From assembly GCF_900114495.1 (NCBI RefSeq), contig NZ_FOZI01000002.1, positions 124,001-188,000 on the forward strand: a stretch of 64,000 nucleotides of DNA, written 5' to 3'. This DNA comes from Dyella sp. OK004. GTDB taxonomy: Bacteria > Pseudomonadota > Gammaproteobacteria > Xanthomonadales > Rhodanobacteraceae. Made by a program: the position numbers and the translations under genes. The stretch's first letter is position 1. Each line of letters begins with the position of its first letter. Below the pieces are notes generated by a model. That model saw only the letters and a program-made list of their open reading frames with translations, searched no databases and had not been told where the DNA came from. This document shows positions 52,397-63,277 of the stretch, in pieces.

Positions 52397-54244
52397 TCAA
52401 CTCCCGCGCAGAAACAATTTATCCAGTTCTCCAAGACTGAGCTGAGTCCAGGTGGGGCGGCCATGGTTGCACTGGCCGGAGCGCTCGGTGGCCTCCATCT
52501 CGCGCAGCAAGGCGTTCATCTCCGGCACCGTCAGGCGACGGCCGGCGCGCACCGAGCCGTGACAGGCCATGGTCGACAGCAGCTCATTTTCAAGCTCCTG
52601 CAGGCGGCGCGAACTACCGTGCAGCGCGAGCTCGGCCAGCACGTCGCGACACAGCTGCGCGACGTCGGCACCTTCCAGCAAAGCGGGGATACGCCGCACG
52701 ACCACGCCGGACGGGCCGCTGCGCGACAGCTCCAATCCCCATTCCGCCAACGCATCCGCGTGCTCTTCCGCAGCAGCAGCCTCTTTCGCGCTCACTGCCA
52801 CATTGAGGGGCACCAGCATCATCTGCGAACGAAGATTGCTGCAGGCGCGGCCCGCCTTGAGCTTTTCGTAGGTGATGCGCTCGTGTGCCGCATGCATGTC
52901 GACCAGCACCAGACCGTGCACATTCTCCGCCAGGATGTAGATGCTCTTGAGCTGCGCGATGGCGAAACCCAACGGTGGCGCCTCGTCGTCCTGCGCCGGC
53001 GGCATCGGTGAGTTGGCGGCGTAGACCAGCGCCGATGCAGTCGATTCCGATGCGGTCTGGCGCGACTCGCCCAGCAAGGCCGCATAGTCAGACAGTGGCT
53101 CGTCGCGCACGCCCAAGCTCAACCGGCTCTGGCTGAATTGCCCCGACCACGCCGGCGTGGATGTGGGCGAAGCAGCGGTATACATCGCGGGTGACGGCAT
53201 TGGCACGCCAGTTTCGTGCGCCGCGGGCAAGCCCACCTGCCCTGCTCGCGTTTGCGCCAATGCCTCGTGTAGCGTGCGGAACAGGAAATCGTGCACCAGA
53301 CGCTGCTCACGGAAGCGCACTTCATGCTTGGCGGGATGCACATTCACATCCACGCCCGCCGGATCCAGTTCGAGGTACAGCACAAAGGCCGGATGTCGGC
53401 CATGGAACAGCACGTCGGCATACGCCTGCCGCACGGCATGTGCCACGATGCGATCGCGCACCAGTCGGCCGTTGACGTAGAAATATTGTGAGTCCGCCTG
53501 CGAGCGCGAAGCAGTCGGCAAACCGACCCAGCCCGATAAATGCAGGCCTGCCACGGCGTGATCGATACGCAGGCTTTGTGCCGGGAAATCTTCGCCCAGC
53601 ACCTCTGCAACACGCTGCAGCGCGGCGACCTCGTCGCGCGCCGCCTTGAGAATGCGCACCGGCTTGCCATTGTGAGTGAGACGGAACTCCACCGAGCCGC
53701 GAGCCAACGCAAGCGACTTCAACAGGTCATCGATATGCGCAAATTCCGTGCGTTCGGCACGGAGAAATTTGCGGCGCGCCGGCACGTTGTAGAACAAGTC
53801 GCGCACTTCCACGCTGGAGCCTTGCGGATGCTGCGCGGGGCGTGCCGCCTGCACCTTGCCGCCATCCACTTCGATGCGGAAGGCCGTGTCGTGCCCGCGG
53901 GCGCGCGAGGTCAGCGCGAAGCGCGCCACCGACGACACCGAGGCCAGCGCCTCGCCACGGAAACCCATGCTGGCGACATGCTCAAGATCGTCAAAGCTGC
54001 CGATCTTGCTGGTGGCATGTGAGGCTACCGCGAGCTGCAATTCGTCCGGTGCGATGCCGCCGCCGTCGTCGCGCACACGAATCAGGCGTGACCCGCCCTG
54101 CTCGATATCCACTTCAACGCGAGTGGCTCCGGCGTCCAGACTGTTCTCGACCAGCTCCTTGACCACGGAGGAAGGCCGTTCAATCACCTCACCGGCGGCA
54201 ATCTGATTGATAAGTTCAGGGGGAAGCGGGCGAATGGTCGACAT
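52397..54244 (-). CDS. mutL: DNA mismatch repair protein MutL
   Basis: 615 aa. GHKL ATPase at the N-terminus: [35 protein letters not shown]-terminal endonuclease motif [12 protein letters not shown] (DxHAxxExxxxE) with [10 protein letters not shown] and CNHGRPTW, so this is a nicking MutL as expected in organisms without MutH. A disordered linker (about 345-420) joins the halves. Downstream of amiC on the same strand but separated by a terminator. Confidence 0.97.
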   Translation of the reverse strand: MSTIRPLPPELINQIAAGEVIERPSSVVKELVENSLDAGATRVEVDIEQGGSRLIRVRDDGGGIAPDELQLAVASHATSKIGSFDDLEHVASMGFRGEALASVSSVARFALTSRARGHDTAFRIEVDGGKVQAARPAQHPQGSSVEVRDLFYNVPARRKFLRAERTEFAHIDDLLKSLALARGSVEFRLTHNGKPVRILKAARDEVAALQRVAEVLGEDFPAQSLRIDHAVAGLHLSGWVGLPTASRSQADSQYFYVNGRLVRDRIVAHAVRQAYADVLFHGRHPAFVLYLELDPAGVDVNVHPAKHEVRFREQRLVHDFLFRTLHEALAQTRAGQVGLPAAHETGVPMPSPAMYTAASPTSTPAWSGQFSQSRLSLGVRDEPLSDYAALLGESRQTASESTASALVYAANSPMPPAQDDEAPPLGFAIAQLKSIYILAENVHGLVLVDMHAAHERITYEKLKAGRACSNLRSQMMLVPLNVAVSAKEAAAAEEHADALAEWGLELSRSGPSGVVVRRIPALLEGADVAQLCRDVLAELALHGSSRRLQELENELLSTMACHGSVRAGRRLTVPEMNALLREMEATERSGQCNHGRPTWTQLSLGELDKLFLRGS

Positions 54245-54283
54245 CCGCCAAGCTTAAGACTTGTGCCCGAGGGGCGAAAGCAA

Positions 54284-54307
54284 AAGCGCCACCCCAGGGT
54301 GGCGCTT
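54284..54307 (-). terminator. Intrinsic terminator after amiC
   Basis: AAGCGCCACCC / GGGTGGCGCTT with a tight loop; minus strand continues TTTTGCTTTC. It lies just past the amiC stop and 40 bases before the mutL start. Confidence 0.8.
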
Positions 54308-54331
54308 GCGTAACGCGGTGGATGAACGCGA

Positions 54332-55945
54332 TCAGCCAGCCGGAATGGTCAACACCATACCGGCATGCACGGCGTCGGCATTGATCCGGTTGGCGGACTT
54401 AAGTGCATTCACGCTCACGCCGTACTGGCGGGCAATGCTGCGCAGGCTTTCGCCGCGCGTCACGCGATGCAGATCGCGCACATCAGCGTCCGCCCGTACC
54501 GTTGCAGTGGACGGCGATGCCTTGGATGAGGAGGTCATGGCCTGCGCCACGGCCTTGGTCGCAGCAGCCGACGTATCGCCGTTGTCATCGTCGCTCTTGG
54601 ACGAAGCGACGGCAGTGCCATTGCGGCGCGCGGCCTGCGCGGCATACCAGGTGCCCGGCGGCGGCGTGGATTCGAAATAGTTGCGCACGCCACCCATCAC
54701 GGCCTCGGCGAGACGCGACTGATGCGACGGGTCACGCAACTTGCGCTCTTCCGTCGGATTGCTGATGAAGGCGGTTTCGACCAGGATCGATGGCACGTCA
54801 GGCGAACGCAGCACCACGAAGTTGGCGCGCTCGACATAGCCGCGATGGGTGGGACCCAGGTTACCCAGCGCCTTGAGCACATTGCCGGCCACGGATTCGC
54901 TGGCCTGCATTGCATAGCCCTGCTGCAGATCGAGCAACACGGCAGCCAGGCTGTCGTCCTTGTCGTCCAGCGATACGCCGCCGATCAGGTCGGCGCGGTT
55001 TTCGCGATCGGCCAGCCAGCGCGCCGCCTCGCTGGTCTTGCCGCGCGGCGACAACACCCATACCGACGAGCCCTTGGCATCGCCATTCACGAACGCATCG
55101 GCGTGGATCGACACGAACAGATCAGCGTTGTTCTGACGCGCAATCTGGTAGCGCTGCTTCAGCGGAATGAAGAAATCCGCGCTGCGGGTCAGCACGGCCT
55201 TCATGCCGGGCTGCTTGTTGATCTGTTCGGCCAGCTCGCGGGCTACTGCCAGCGTCACGTTCTTTTCCAGCGTGCCGCCCGGACCGTGCGCACCGGGATC
55301 GTCGCCGCCGTGGCCGGCGTCGACCGCCACCACTACTTTGCGCTCACCGTTGAGCAGCGCCGCAGCCTGGCGCGTGGATGCCATGCCGCTCTGCGTGCTC
55401 TTGATGCTGTTCTTGGTCGGCGCCGCCGGGGTCTTGATCGTCACCGGCACCGGCGCAGCGGCCATTGCGGGGGCGGGAGCGGGGGCTGCCGGTGCCGCGT
55501 CATCGTCGTCCGCATCGCGGCTGGCGACGCTGGCGGCGGGAGAACTGCCACCACCGGGATAGACATCGACCACCAGGCGATAGCCGTAATCGGCTGCCGG
55601 CTTGAGCAGGAAGCTCTTGTAATGAGTCGCCGCGTCGACCTTGGCAACCAGTTGCAGGCGGCCGCCTTGCTGGCTGCTTTCCAGACCCTTGTAGAGCCCT
55701 TGCTTGCCCGGTGCGGCAAAGTCGCCAGCCAGCGCACTGCGATCCAGATCAATCACGACCTGGGTGCCGTCCTGGCGGACCTTGTATTCCAGCGGACCGG
55801 AAACATCGAGCACCAGACGGGTGTATTCCAGCCCGGCCCAGACGCGGGCCGACTTCACGTCAGCGGCGTTTACGGCGCACAAAGGTGCCATGACCAGTAC
55901 GGCCAGGCAGGAAAACGAACGGAATCGAATCGGATGTCCCCTCAT
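54332..55945 (-). CDS. amiC: N-acetylmuramoyl-L-alanine amidase with AMIN and LysM domains
   Basis: Splits septal peptidoglycan during cell separation; exported. 537 aa from ATG 55945 with a signal peptide ending VNAAD. AMIN domain about 30-135 for septal targeting. Ala/Pro linker, then Amidase_3 about 205-425 with zinc ligands in VDAGHGGDDPGAHG, the Glu in TLEKN, His in SIHADAF and catalytic Glu in ETAFISN. C-terminal LysM (HRVTRGESLRSIARQYGV) binds glycan. The AMIN-Amidase_3-LysM plan is the AmiC/AmiB type. Upstream of mutL and downstream of tsaE. Confidence 0.95.
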   Translation of the reverse strand: MRGHPIRFRSFSCLAVLVMAPLCAVNAADVKSARVWAGLEYTRLVLDVSGPLEYKVRQDGTQVVIDLDRSALAGDFAAPGKQGLYKGLESSQQGGRLQLVAKVDAATHYKSFLLKPAADYGYRLVVDVYPGGGSSPAASVASRDADDDDAAPAAPAPAPAMAAAPVPVTIKTPAAPTKNSIKSTQSGMASTRQAAALLNGERKVVVAVDAGHGGDDPGAHGPGGTLEKNVTLAVARELAEQINKQPGMKAVLTRSADFFIPLKQRYQIARQNNADLFVSIHADAFVNGDAKGSSVWVLSPRGKTSEAARWLADRENRADLIGGVSLDDKDDSLAAVLLDLQQGYAMQASESVAGNVLKALGNLGPTHRGYVERANFVVLRSPDVPSILVETAFISNPTEERKLRDPSHQSRLAEAVMGGVRNYFESTPPPGTWYAAQAARRNGTAVASSKSDDDNGDTSAAATKAVAQAMTSSSKASPSTATVRADADVRDLHRVTRGESLRSIARQYGVSVNALKSANRINADAVHAGMVLTIPAG

Positions 55946-56116
55946 GGGGCGGCATTGAAGCGCAGCACTTTCCTGAATGCAAGTGCTTTTCCCTTGAATA
56001 TCCATAACCTGCAGCCGTTTCGTCAGGCTGGGTCCAGCTATCGGCCGCAAGCCACGCAATCGGAAGGCTTCTACAGCCACACCGGCAAGAGAAAAAATCT
56101 CAGGAGGGATCGATAC

Positions 56117-56602
56117 TTAGGCTTGGAAGGCCGTTTGAGCAGCCTTGCCCGTCAAGCGCGACAAGGTGCTTGAGCCACGTGACGAGCGCGCCGTGATCGT
56201 GGCTTGGCGGCCCAGCCCGGCATAAGCCAGGTCCACGATGAGATCGGCAGCCGGCAACGCGCCCGCCCCGCGCTCCGGCCATTCCACCAGCACCACTGCC
56301 TGCGGATCGGACAGTGCATCCAGCCCCAGCCATTCCAGCTCACCAGGGTCAGCAATGCGGTAGAGGTCGAGATGCCATGCCGCACGGTCACCGGCGAGAT
56401 AGGACTCCACCAGACTGTAGGTGGGACTTTTGATCCGCTCGCCGACGCCAAGGGCGCGCAGCAGCGCACGGGCAAAGCTGGTCTTGCCCGCGCCAAGGTC
56501 TCCGTGCAGATAGATCACCTGCCCTCCGTCCAGCACTGCGGCCAACTGTGCCGCGAGCGCACTGGTGGCGGCTTCTTCGGGGAGTTCCCAGTGATGGCTC
56601 AT
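56117..56602 (-). CDS. tsaE: tRNA threonylcarbamoyl adenosine biosynthesis ATPase
   Basis: 161 aa. Partner of TsaB/TsaD in making t6A37 of tRNA. Walker A HGDLGAGKTSF, SPTYSLVESY, HLDLYRIADPGELEWLG and LVEWPERG all match the family. Its ATG overlaps the nnr stop by four bases (ATGA), a classical nnr-tsaE-amiC order. Confidence 0.96.
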   Translation of the reverse strand: MSHHWELPEEAATSALAAQLAAVLDGGQVIYLHGDLGAGKTSFARALLRALGVGERIKSPTYSLVESYLAGDRAAWHLDLYRIADPGELEWLGLDALSDPQAVVLVEWPERGAGALPAADLIVDLAYAGLGRQATITARSSRGSSTLSRLTGKAAQTAFQA

Positions 56603-58080
56603 GCATCCAGTCCATTGAGCAGGCGGCGCAATGGCAACAAGAGATCACTGGCCATCAGACCACGTTCGCCAAACGCCGCCGCAGCATCACCGGCGCGTGC
56701 ATGCAGACCCACACCAAGACATGCCGCCTGCCAAGGCGTACAGCCCTGCCCAAGCAATGCCGCGATCACACCGGTGAGCAGATCGCCCATGCCTCCCGTG
56801 GCCATACCAGGGTTACCCCATGGACAGACGGCTAGACGTCCATCCGGATCAGCCATCAGACTGCCCGCGCCCTTCAATACCACGACGGCGTGATACTGAA
56901 TCGCCAACGCCCGCACGGCAGCAAAGCGATCCGCCTCGATGTCGGGAATCGTGCACTGAAGCAGACGCGCCGCTTCACCCGGATGCGGCGTCAATACGGC
57001 AACTTGGGAAAAACGGCGTGGCTCGCGCGCCAGCAGGTTCAGGCCATCGGCATCCAGTACCAGTGGCTTGCCCGCCTCCAGTGCGGTCAGCCATAGCGCA
57101 TGACCCCAGGCAGCCTGCCCCAGCCCAGGTCCTACGGCGAGTACATCGGCGCGATCCAGCAAGGGCTCAAGGGCCTGTGGCCCGTCCACCGCGTGCGCCA
57201 TGAGCTCGGGGCGAGCACTGTTCAGTGCCACCAGATTCGATTCGCGGGTAGCGACGCTGACTAAGCCGGCGCCAGCCCGCAGCGCAGCCTCTCCGCATAG
57301 CCGAATGGCACCCGCCGTACCGCTGTCTCCACCGATCGCCAGCACATGGCCGTTGTCGCCTTTGTGCGCATGACGGGAACGCGGCGGCAACGCCTGGACT
57401 TGCAACAGCGTGGCATCGGGTGGCATCCCTTCCCACAGCATCTCGGGCAGATCCAACAGGTCCAGCTCCACCTCGCCCACCTGTCCCGATGCACGACCGG
57501 TATACAGCCCGCGCTTGGCAGCAATGAAAGTGACGGTGGCGTCCGCTTCGATGGCAAGGCCGGGACATTGCCCCGTATCCGCATTCAGACCAGAGGGCAC
57601 GTCCAACGCTAGCAATGGTTTTCCGCTGGCGTTGAGTTGCGCGATCAGTTGGGCTACCGGCTCCTCGGGGGGGCGCGTCAAACCGGTGCCGTACAGCGCA
57701 TCCACATGCACGTCGACGTCGGGTATAGCCATCGCCCCGTTCCATCGACGCAGCTCACCACCGGCTTGCTCAAAGCGCTGGCGCGCGCTGGCCGCATCGC
57801 CGCGCATCTCGTTGCTTAGTGCATACAAGTCCACCTGCCAGCCTGCATCGAGCGCCATAGCCGCCAACAGGAAACCATCGCCGCCGTTGTTGCCCGGGCC
57901 GCAATACACCCCGATGCGCCGTGCAGAGGGCCACCGACGCCGCAGGCAGGCGAAACCCGCAGCAGCAGCGCGCTGCATCAGTTCGATACCGAGGATACCG
58001 AGCACCTCGACGGCGCGACGGTCCAGCGCTCGCACTTGGTCGACGGTGTACAGATCGTGGCTGTGTGGGCGCGAAGTCAT
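56599..58080 (-). CDS. nnr: Bifunctional NAD(P)HX epimerase/dehydratase
   Basis: 493 aa. Repairs hydrated NADH and NADPH. N-terminal epimerase (YjeF_N, about 1-215): GPGNNGGDGFLLA, VDALYGTGLTRPP, LDVPSGLNADTG. C-terminal ADP-dependent dehydratase (about 225-493): HKGDNGHVLAIGGDSGTAGA, GPGLGQ, LDADGLNLLA, LTPHPGEAARLL, and the catalytic NPGMATGGMGDLLTG. Divergent from queG; a -10-like TATAAT lies eight bases before the ATG. Confidence 0.96.
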   Translation of the reverse strand: MTSRPHSHDLYTVDQVRALDRRAVEVLGILGIELMQRAAAAGFACLRRRWPSARRIGVYCGPGNNGGDGFLLAAMALDAGWQVDLYALSNEMRGDAASARQRFEQAGGELRRWNGAMAIPDVDVHVDALYGTGLTRPPEEPVAQLIAQLNASGKPLLALDVPSGLNADTGQCPGLAIEADATVTFIAAKRGLYTGRASGQVGEVELDLLDLPEMLWEGMPPDATLLQVQALPPRSRHAHKGDNGHVLAIGGDSGTAGAIRLCGEAALRAGAGLVSVATRESNLVALNSARPELMAHAVDGPQALEPLLDRADVLAVGPGLGQAAWGHALWLTALEAGKPLVLDADGLNLLAREPRRFSQVAVLTPHPGEAARLLQCTIPDIEADRFAAVRALAIQYHAVVVLKGAGSLMADPDGRLAVCPWGNPGMATGGMGDLLTGVIAALLGQGCTPWQAACLGVGLHARAGDAAAAFGERGLMASDLLLPLRRLLNGLDA

Positions 58081-58088
58081 GAAGCGGG

Positions 58089-58136
58089 ATTATAGGGGGA
58101 GCTGCCTGCGGTATCGCGGATACGAGCGCCTACAAT
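58089..58136. promoter_or_regulatory. Divergent nnr/queG promoter region
   Basis: TATAAT on the minus strand (58094-58089) lies eight bases from the nnr ATG. TACAAT on the plus strand (58131-58136) lies six bases from the queG ATG. Both distances suggest leaderless or nearly leaderless messages. Neither has a good -35. Confidence 0.5.
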
Positions 58137-58142
58137 AGGCGC

Positions 58143-59219
58143 ATGTCTTCTCTTGCCCCACCGTCCCGCGACTACTCCGCGCTCGCCAGCGACATCAAGC
58201 GCTGGGCGCGTGAGCTGGGCTTCGCCGATGCGGGTATCGCCAACACCGAGCTGAGCGAGGACGAGCTTCATCTCCAGCGCTGGCTCGATGATGGCCATCA
58301 CGGCGAGATGGAATACATGGCGCGCCACGGCACCAAGCGCAGCCGTCCCGCCGAACTGGAGCCCGGCACGCTGCGTGTGATCTCGGTGCGCATGGATTAC
58401 ATCCCACCCGGCACGCGCAACGCGTGGGACGTCATCAACGACCCTAGCGCAGCCTATGTGGCGCGCTACGCGTTAGGCCGTGACTATCACAAGCTGATGC
58501 GTAATCGCCTGCAGAAACTGGCGGAGCACATCCACGATGCCATCGGCGACTTCGGTTACCGCGCCTATGTCGATTCCGCGCCAGTGTTGGAGAAGGCGCT
58601 GGGGCGCAACGCCGGCCTCGGCTGGATCGGCAAGCACACGGTCCTGATCAACCGTCGCGCGGGTTCCTACTTCTTCCTCGGCGAGCTTTACACCGATCTG
58701 CCTCTACCCGTGGATTTACCCGCCAGCGCGCATTGCGGCAGCTGTCGGCGCTGCATCGATATCTGCCCCACGCAGGCCATCGTTGCACCGTACCGGCTGG
58801 ATGCGCGGCGCTGCATTTCCTATCTGACCATCGAGCTGAAAGGCAGCATTCCGGAAGAACTGCGCGCGCCGATGGGCAACCGCATCTTCGGTTGCGACGA
58901 CTGCCAACTGATCTGCCCGTGGAATAAATTCGCGCAGGATGCCGCCGAACCGGACTTCGCCCCACGCCATAGCCTCGACGGCGCCAAGCTAGTGGAGCTG
59001 TTCGGCTGGAGCGAAGAGGAATTCCTCAAGCGCACCGAAGGCATGGCGATCCGCCGTACCGGCTATGAAGGTTGGCTGCGCAATATCGCCGTGGGGCTTG
59101 GCAATGCGCCCAGGTCAGAGGAAGTGATAGCCGCTTTGCAGGCTCGTGCAACCGATTCATCGGAAATCGTGCGTGAACACGTGATCTGGGCACTCAAGCA
59201 GCACGACATATTTTTGTAG
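58143..59219 (+). CDS. queG: Epoxyqueuosine reductase
   Basis: 358 aa. Last step of queuosine synthesis in tRNA; cobalamin and two [4Fe-4S] clusters. Conserved DSAPVLEKALGRNAGLGWIG (with the catalytic Asp) and cluster cysteines in CGSCRRCIDICPTQAI and CDDCQLICPWNKFAQ. C-terminal HEAT-like part with RRTGYEGWLRNIAVGLGN. Usual length. Confidence 0.96.
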   Translation: MSSLAPPSRDYSALASDIKRWARELGFADAGIANTELSEDELHLQRWLDDGHHGEMEYMARHGTKRSRPAELEPGTLRVISVRMDYIPPGTRNAWDVINDPSAAYVARYALGRDYHKLMRNRLQKLAEHIHDAIGDFGYRAYVDSAPVLEKALGRNAGLGWIGKHTVLINRRAGSYFFLGELYTDLPLPVDLPASAHCGSCRRCIDICPTQAIVAPYRLDARRCISYLTIELKGSIPEELRAPMGNRIFGCDDCQLICPWNKFAQDAAEPDFAPRHSLDGAKLVELFGWSEEEFLKRTEGMAIRRTGYEGWLRNIAVGLGNAPRSEEVIAALQARATDSSEIVREHVIWALKQHDIFL

Positions 59220-59281
59220 GAGCGCACCCTGTACGCGAACGGGGGTGTCACAAGACCCATCGCGCACATACGGCAAGCACC

Positions 59282-60919
59282 CTAGCCTTCGCGGCGTTCC
59301 TGGATAGCCTCGATCGATGCACGGGTGGCCGAATCGAAATCGGTCAGGTCGTCGATCTGTCCGTCCAATGCCGGCAGGATCTGCCGCGCGATGACCTTGC
59401 CAAGCTCCACGCCCCACTGGTCGAACGCGTTGATATCCCACAGATGGCCGAGCATGAATACCTTGTGCTCGTACAAGGCGATCAACGCGCCGAGGCTTTC
59501 AGGCGTTAGCGAATCCAGCAGGATCATCGTGCTCGGACGATCGCCCGGGAACGAGCGCTGTGCGGCCAGCACGCGGCGGGCGGCCTCGTCACCGCTTTTC
59601 ACTTCGGCTAGTGCCTCGTCGAAAGTTTTACCCAGCGCCAGCGCGGCCGCCTGAGCCAACAGGTTCGACAGCAAGGCGTCGTGGTTGCTGCGCAGCGTAT
59701 GCGCCGGCCGCACCACGCCAATGAATTCCAGCGGCACCACATCCGTGCCCTGATGCAGCGCCTGAAAATACGCGTGCTGCGCATTCGTACCCACGCTGCC
59801 CCACACCACGGCCGAGGTGGATTGCGTCACCGGCTGTCCCTGCGATGTCACTTGCTTGCCGAGGCTCTCCATCTCCAGCTGCTGTAGGTAGGAGGTGAGA
59901 TCGCCGAGCAGGTCCGCATAGGGCACGACGGCGCGGCTGGTAGCGCCGAGTCCGTTGCGGTTCCAGTATTCGACCAGGCTTAGCAGCACTGGCAGATTCT
60001 CTTGCCAGGGTGCCGTGCGGAAGTGATCGTCGATGCGTGCCGCACCCGCCAGCAAGGCACGGAAATGCTCCATGCCGATCGCCAGCGCCAGCGACAACCC
60101 CACCGCGGACCACAGCGAGAAACGGCCGCCAACGAAGTCCCACATGGGATACACGTTCGACACCGGCACACCCCAGCGTTCCGCTTCAGCGGTATTGGCG
60201 CTGACCGCGATGAAGTGACGGGTCGCCGCTCCCGTATCGCCCTCGTACGCACGCACGATCCAGTCGCGCAGGACGTTGCCGTTCAGCAGTGTCTCCTGCG
60301 TGGTGAAGGTCTTGGAGACCACGATTACCAGCGTGCGCTTGGGATCCAACTGACGCATCAGCTCATGCGCAGCCTGGCCATCCACATTGGTGAGGAAGTG
60401 GCTGCGCATGTGTGGCACATGAAACGGCGCCAATGCACGCACGGCGAGTCGCGGACCGAGGTCCGATCCGCCGATGCCAATATTGACCACGTCGGTAATG
60501 GTGGTGGGCAGGCCCATGCTGGCCGCCTCGCCGCGCTCAATCGCCTGAATCAGGCGCTCGATGCGCTGCAGGGTCTGCTCGATTTCCTGACGTGCTTCGC
60601 GCGGAGCCATGGACGGCAGATGCGAACCACCCGCGCGCAGTGCTGTATGCAGTACGGCGCGATGCTCGGAGGTGTTGATCGGTTCGCCGGCGAACATCGC
60701 ATCGCGTGCCGCCTGCCAGTCGCTGGCTTCGACATGCGCGCCCAGCGCTTCAAGCGCGCGCGCGTCCAGTTTCTGCCGGCTGAGATCGAGCAGGATCGGC
60801 CCTACCCGATGGCGAAGCTGTTCGCCCCGACCCGTATCCCTCAGCAAATCGCGCAGATGTATGCGCGAAAGACGTTCGACGTGTTCGGCCAGGAAGGACG
60901 GACTGCGCTGGGGCGACAT
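59282..60919 (-). CDS. pgi: Glucose-6-phosphate isomerase
   Basis: 545 aa from ATG 60919; a GTG at 60925 would add two residues. Interconverts glucose-6-phosphate and fructose-6-phosphate. Motifs: VNIGIGGSDLGP, VVSKTFTTQETL, GRFSLWSAVGLSLALAIG, catalytic Glu-type segment QQLEMESLGK, and GTDVVPLEFIG; C-terminal signature LGHLWDINAFDQWGVELGK. Follows panD in the pan cluster after 112 bases that hold an inverted repeat. Confidence 0.96.
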   Translation of the reverse strand: MSPQRSPSFLAEHVERLSRIHLRDLLRDTGRGEQLRHRVGPILLDLSRQKLDARALEALGAHVEASDWQAARDAMFAGEPINTSEHRAVLHTALRAGGSHLPSMAPREARQEIEQTLQRIERLIQAIERGEAASMGLPTTITDVVNIGIGGSDLGPRLAVRALAPFHVPHMRSHFLTNVDGQAAHELMRQLDPKRTLVIVVSKTFTTQETLLNGNVLRDWIVRAYEGDTGAATRHFIAVSANTAEAERWGVPVSNVYPMWDFVGGRFSLWSAVGLSLALAIGMEHFRALLAGAARIDDHFRTAPWQENLPVLLSLVEYWNRNGLGATSRAVVPYADLLGDLTSYLQQLEMESLGKQVTSQGQPVTQSTSAVVWGSVGTNAQHAYFQALHQGTDVVPLEFIGVVRPAHTLRSNHDALLSNLLAQAAALALGKTFDEALAEVKSGDEAARRVLAAQRSFPGDRPSTMILLDSLTPESLGALIALYEHKVFMLGHLWDINAFDQWGVELGKVIARQILPALDGQIDDLTDFDSATRASIEAIQERREG

Positions 60920-60970
60920 GGGCACTCGTGCGTAGCGGAACGGAACCCCGATCTTAGAGCGAGATTCCGT

Positions 60971-61015
60971 GGATGAGTAGCACGATCCAAAAGGAATGCG
61001 CCCCGCTACTCATCC
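60971..61015. repeat. 11-base inverted repeat between panD and pgi
   Basis: Perfect arms GGATGAGTAGC (60971-60981) and GCTACTCATCC (61005-61015) around 23 bases. No U tract, so terminator function is uncertain; it could be an mRNA stability hairpin. Confidence 0.5.
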
Positions 61016-61031
61016 CGCGCCCAAGGCTGCC

Positions 61032-61418
61032 TCAGGCCGCCGCCATCTGCTTCGGAATCGAGCGATTGGTATGCGAGATGCGGTTGTCGGCATCGACATA
61101 TACGAGCGTGGGCTGGAACTGCTCCACCTCAGCCTCGGAGAGCTGGGCGAAGGCGGCGATGATGATCAGGTCGCCCGGCTGCGCACGGTGGGCGGCGCTG
61201 CCGTTCACCGAGATGATGCCGGAGCCTTCCTCGGCACGCAGCGCGTACGTGACAAAGCGCTTGCCGTTGTTGATGTTCCAGGCATGGATCTGCTCGTACT
61301 CACGGATGCCGGAAGCATCGAGCAACAGGCCATCTATCGCGATCGAGCCTTCATAGTGCAGCTCGGCGTGGGTCACCGTGGCACGGTGGATCTTGGCCTT
61401 GAGCATGTTCAGATTCAT
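61032..61418 (-). CDS. panD: Aspartate 1-decarboxylase precursor
   Basis: 128 aa from ATG 61418. Makes beta-alanine for pantothenate. Self-cleaves at Gly24-Ser25 in [10 protein letters not shown] to form the pyruvoyl group, the same residue numbers as E. coli PanD. Also [17 protein letters not shown] and GDLIIIAAF. Separated from panC by about 115 bases. Confidence 0.96.
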   Translation of the reverse strand: MNLNMLKAKIHRATVTHAELHYEGSIAIDGLLLDASGIREYEQIHAWNINNGKRFVTYALRAEEGSGIISVNGSAAHRAQPGDLIIIAAFAQLSEAEVEQFQPTLVYVDADNRISHTNRSIPKQMAAA

Positions 61419-61533
61419 GGCGTTACTTCCAACAGAAATAGCGGCAGAGGGGATTCTGCGTAGTAGGTAATTATCGAGCCGCCGACGGGGTGCCCGCAAT
61501 CGGGCCCGCCGGTGCGGCGGACATGGGGCCGGA

Positions 61534-62379
61534 TCAGTCGAAGGGCAAGTTGTCGATCAGCCTGGTACTGCCCAGGCGGGAGGCGATCAGCGCCACCAGG
61601 CCATCCTGATCGCCATCGGCCGGCTCGGACAGGTCTTCGGCACGGCGGATGGCGGTGTAGTCGGGTTCGAACCCGGCGCGGGCCAGCTTGGAGGCGGCCG
61701 CCTGCTCCACCACGCGCCAGGCATGGCCTTTGGCCACCAGCTCGCGCATTTGCTGCAGGGTGGCGTAGATCTGGGGCGCCAGCGCCCGTTCGGCCACCGA
61801 CAGATATTGATTGCGCGAGCTCAGGGCGAGACCGTCATCGGCACGCAAGGTCGCCGCACCGATCACCTTCACCGGCAGCGACAGGTCGCGCACCATGCGC
61901 TCGATCACCTTGAGCTGCTGGAAGTCCTTCTGTCCAAACACCGCCACATCCGGTTGCACCAGATTGAACAGCTTGCATACCACCGTGGCGACACCGTCGA
62001 AATGGCCGGGACGGTGCGCGCCCTCCAGCATTTCGGTCAGCTGCGGTACGTGCAGCGACACGCTATTGACCGCGCCGAAGGGGTACATGGTGGCAACTTC
62101 GGGTGCAAATAGCAGGTCGCAATCCTGCTCGGCCAGCCCGGCCTGATCCTGGCTCATCGTGCGCGGGTAGCGTTCGAAATCCTCGTTTGGCCCGAATTGC
62201 GTCGGATTGACGAACACGCTCGCCACCACGCGGTCGGCGCGGGCGCGCGCCAGCTTGATCAGCGAATGGTGACCGGCGTGCAGGTTGCCCATGGTCGGCA
62301 CGAAGCCCACCGTCTGGCCCTGGGAACGCCAGCCGCGAATCACGGCGCGTAACGCCGCTGCATCTTGCACGGTCTGCAT
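61534..62379 (-). CDS. panC: Pantoate-beta-alanine ligase
   Basis: 281 aa from ATG 62379; the upstream frame is a shadow of panB. Joins pantoate and beta-alanine with ATP. Motifs [13 protein letters not shown] (HxGH), [22 protein letters not shown], and ALSSRNQYL for ATP binding. Starts 11 bases after the panB stop. Confidence 0.97.
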   Translation of the reverse strand: MQTVQDAAALRAVIRGWRSQGQTVGFVPTMGNLHAGHHSLIKLARARADRVVASVFVNPTQFGPNEDFERYPRTMSQDQAGLAEQDCDLLFAPEVATMYPFGAVNSVSLHVPQLTEMLEGAHRPGHFDGVATVVCKLFNLVQPDVAVFGQKDFQQLKVIERMVRDLSLPVKVIGAATLRADDGLALSSRNQYLSVAERALAPQIYATLQQMRELVAKGHAWRVVEQAAASKLARAGFEPDYTAIRRAEDLSEPADGDQDGLVALIASRLGSTRLIDNLPFD

Positions 62380-62390
62380 GGAATCTCGTC

Positions 62391-63221
62391 TCAGCTGAAG
62401 CAGTGTTCGGGAGCCGGGAATGCACCACTGCGCACGTCCTCGGCGTAGGCGGCAATGGCCGCCGCGACAGAGTCGCGTCCTGCGAGAAAATCCTTGCTGA
62501 ACTTGGGGCGCTTGCCCGGGGTAATGCCTAGCATGTCCTGCAATACCAGCACCTGGCCGTCGCAATGCGGGCCGGCGCCGATACCAATGGTCGGAATGCC
62601 GACAGCCTTGGTGATGCGCTCGCCGAGCGAAGTGGGAATACCCTCCAGTACGAGCAGATCAGCTCCCGCGGCCTCGACGGCCTTCGCCTCCACCAGCAGG
62701 CGCTCGGCCGCTTCCTGCTCACGGCCCTGGATACGGAAGCCGCCGAACTTGTGCACCGACTGCGGCGTCAGGCCGAGGTGGGCGCAAACCGGAATGACCC
62801 GTTCGGTCAACGCATGAATCACATCGAGGATATGCGGCGACGCGCCCTCGATCTTGACCATGGCCGCCCCGCCTTCGCCCACCAGGCGCGCGCCAGCCTC
62901 AAGGGCGTGCGGCACGTCGCGATCACTCATGAACGGCAGATCGGTCACCAGCAGCGACGCCGACAAACCGCGCGCCACCGCAGCCGTGTGATAGACCATG
63001 TGATCCAGCGTCACCGGCAGCGTGCTGCTATGTCCCTGCACCACCATGCCCAGCGAATCGCCCACGAGAGCGATATCGACACCCGCAGCGTCCAACTGCC
63101 AGGCAAAACTGTAGTCATACGCCGTGAGCATCACGATGCGACGGCCTTCCGCCTTCATGGCGCGCAGACCCGGCACGGTGACGGGCTTACGGGCGGGAGC
63201 ATTGGCGTTCTGCACGTACAC
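62391..63221 (-). CDS. panB: 3-methyl-2-oxobutanoate hydroxymethyltransferase
   Basis: 276 aa. First committed step to pantoate, using methylene-THF. Metal and substrate residues in [15 protein letters not shown] and TAYDYSFAW; also [11 protein letters not shown] and [16 protein letters not shown] start at 63221 with AAGGA six bases upstream. Follows folK, typical of this group. Confidence 0.96.
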   Translation of the reverse strand: MYVQNANAPARKPVTVPGLRAMKAEGRRIVMLTAYDYSFAWQLDAAGVDIALVGDSLGMVVQGHSSTLPVTLDHMVYHTAAVARGLSASLLVTDLPFMSDRDVPHALEAGARLVGEGGAAMVKIEGASPHILDVIHALTERVIPVCAHLGLTPQSVHKFGGFRIQGREQEAAERLLVEAKAVEAAGADLLVLEGIPTSLGERITKAVGIPTIGIGAGPHCDGQVLVLQDMLGITPGKRPKFSKDFLAGRDSVAAAIAAYAEDVRSGAFPAPEHCFS

Positions 63222-63277
63222 GGGGATTCCTTACGGAAAGAGCAGACGGTGATTATCCGTTGCGCGACACGAGAGGC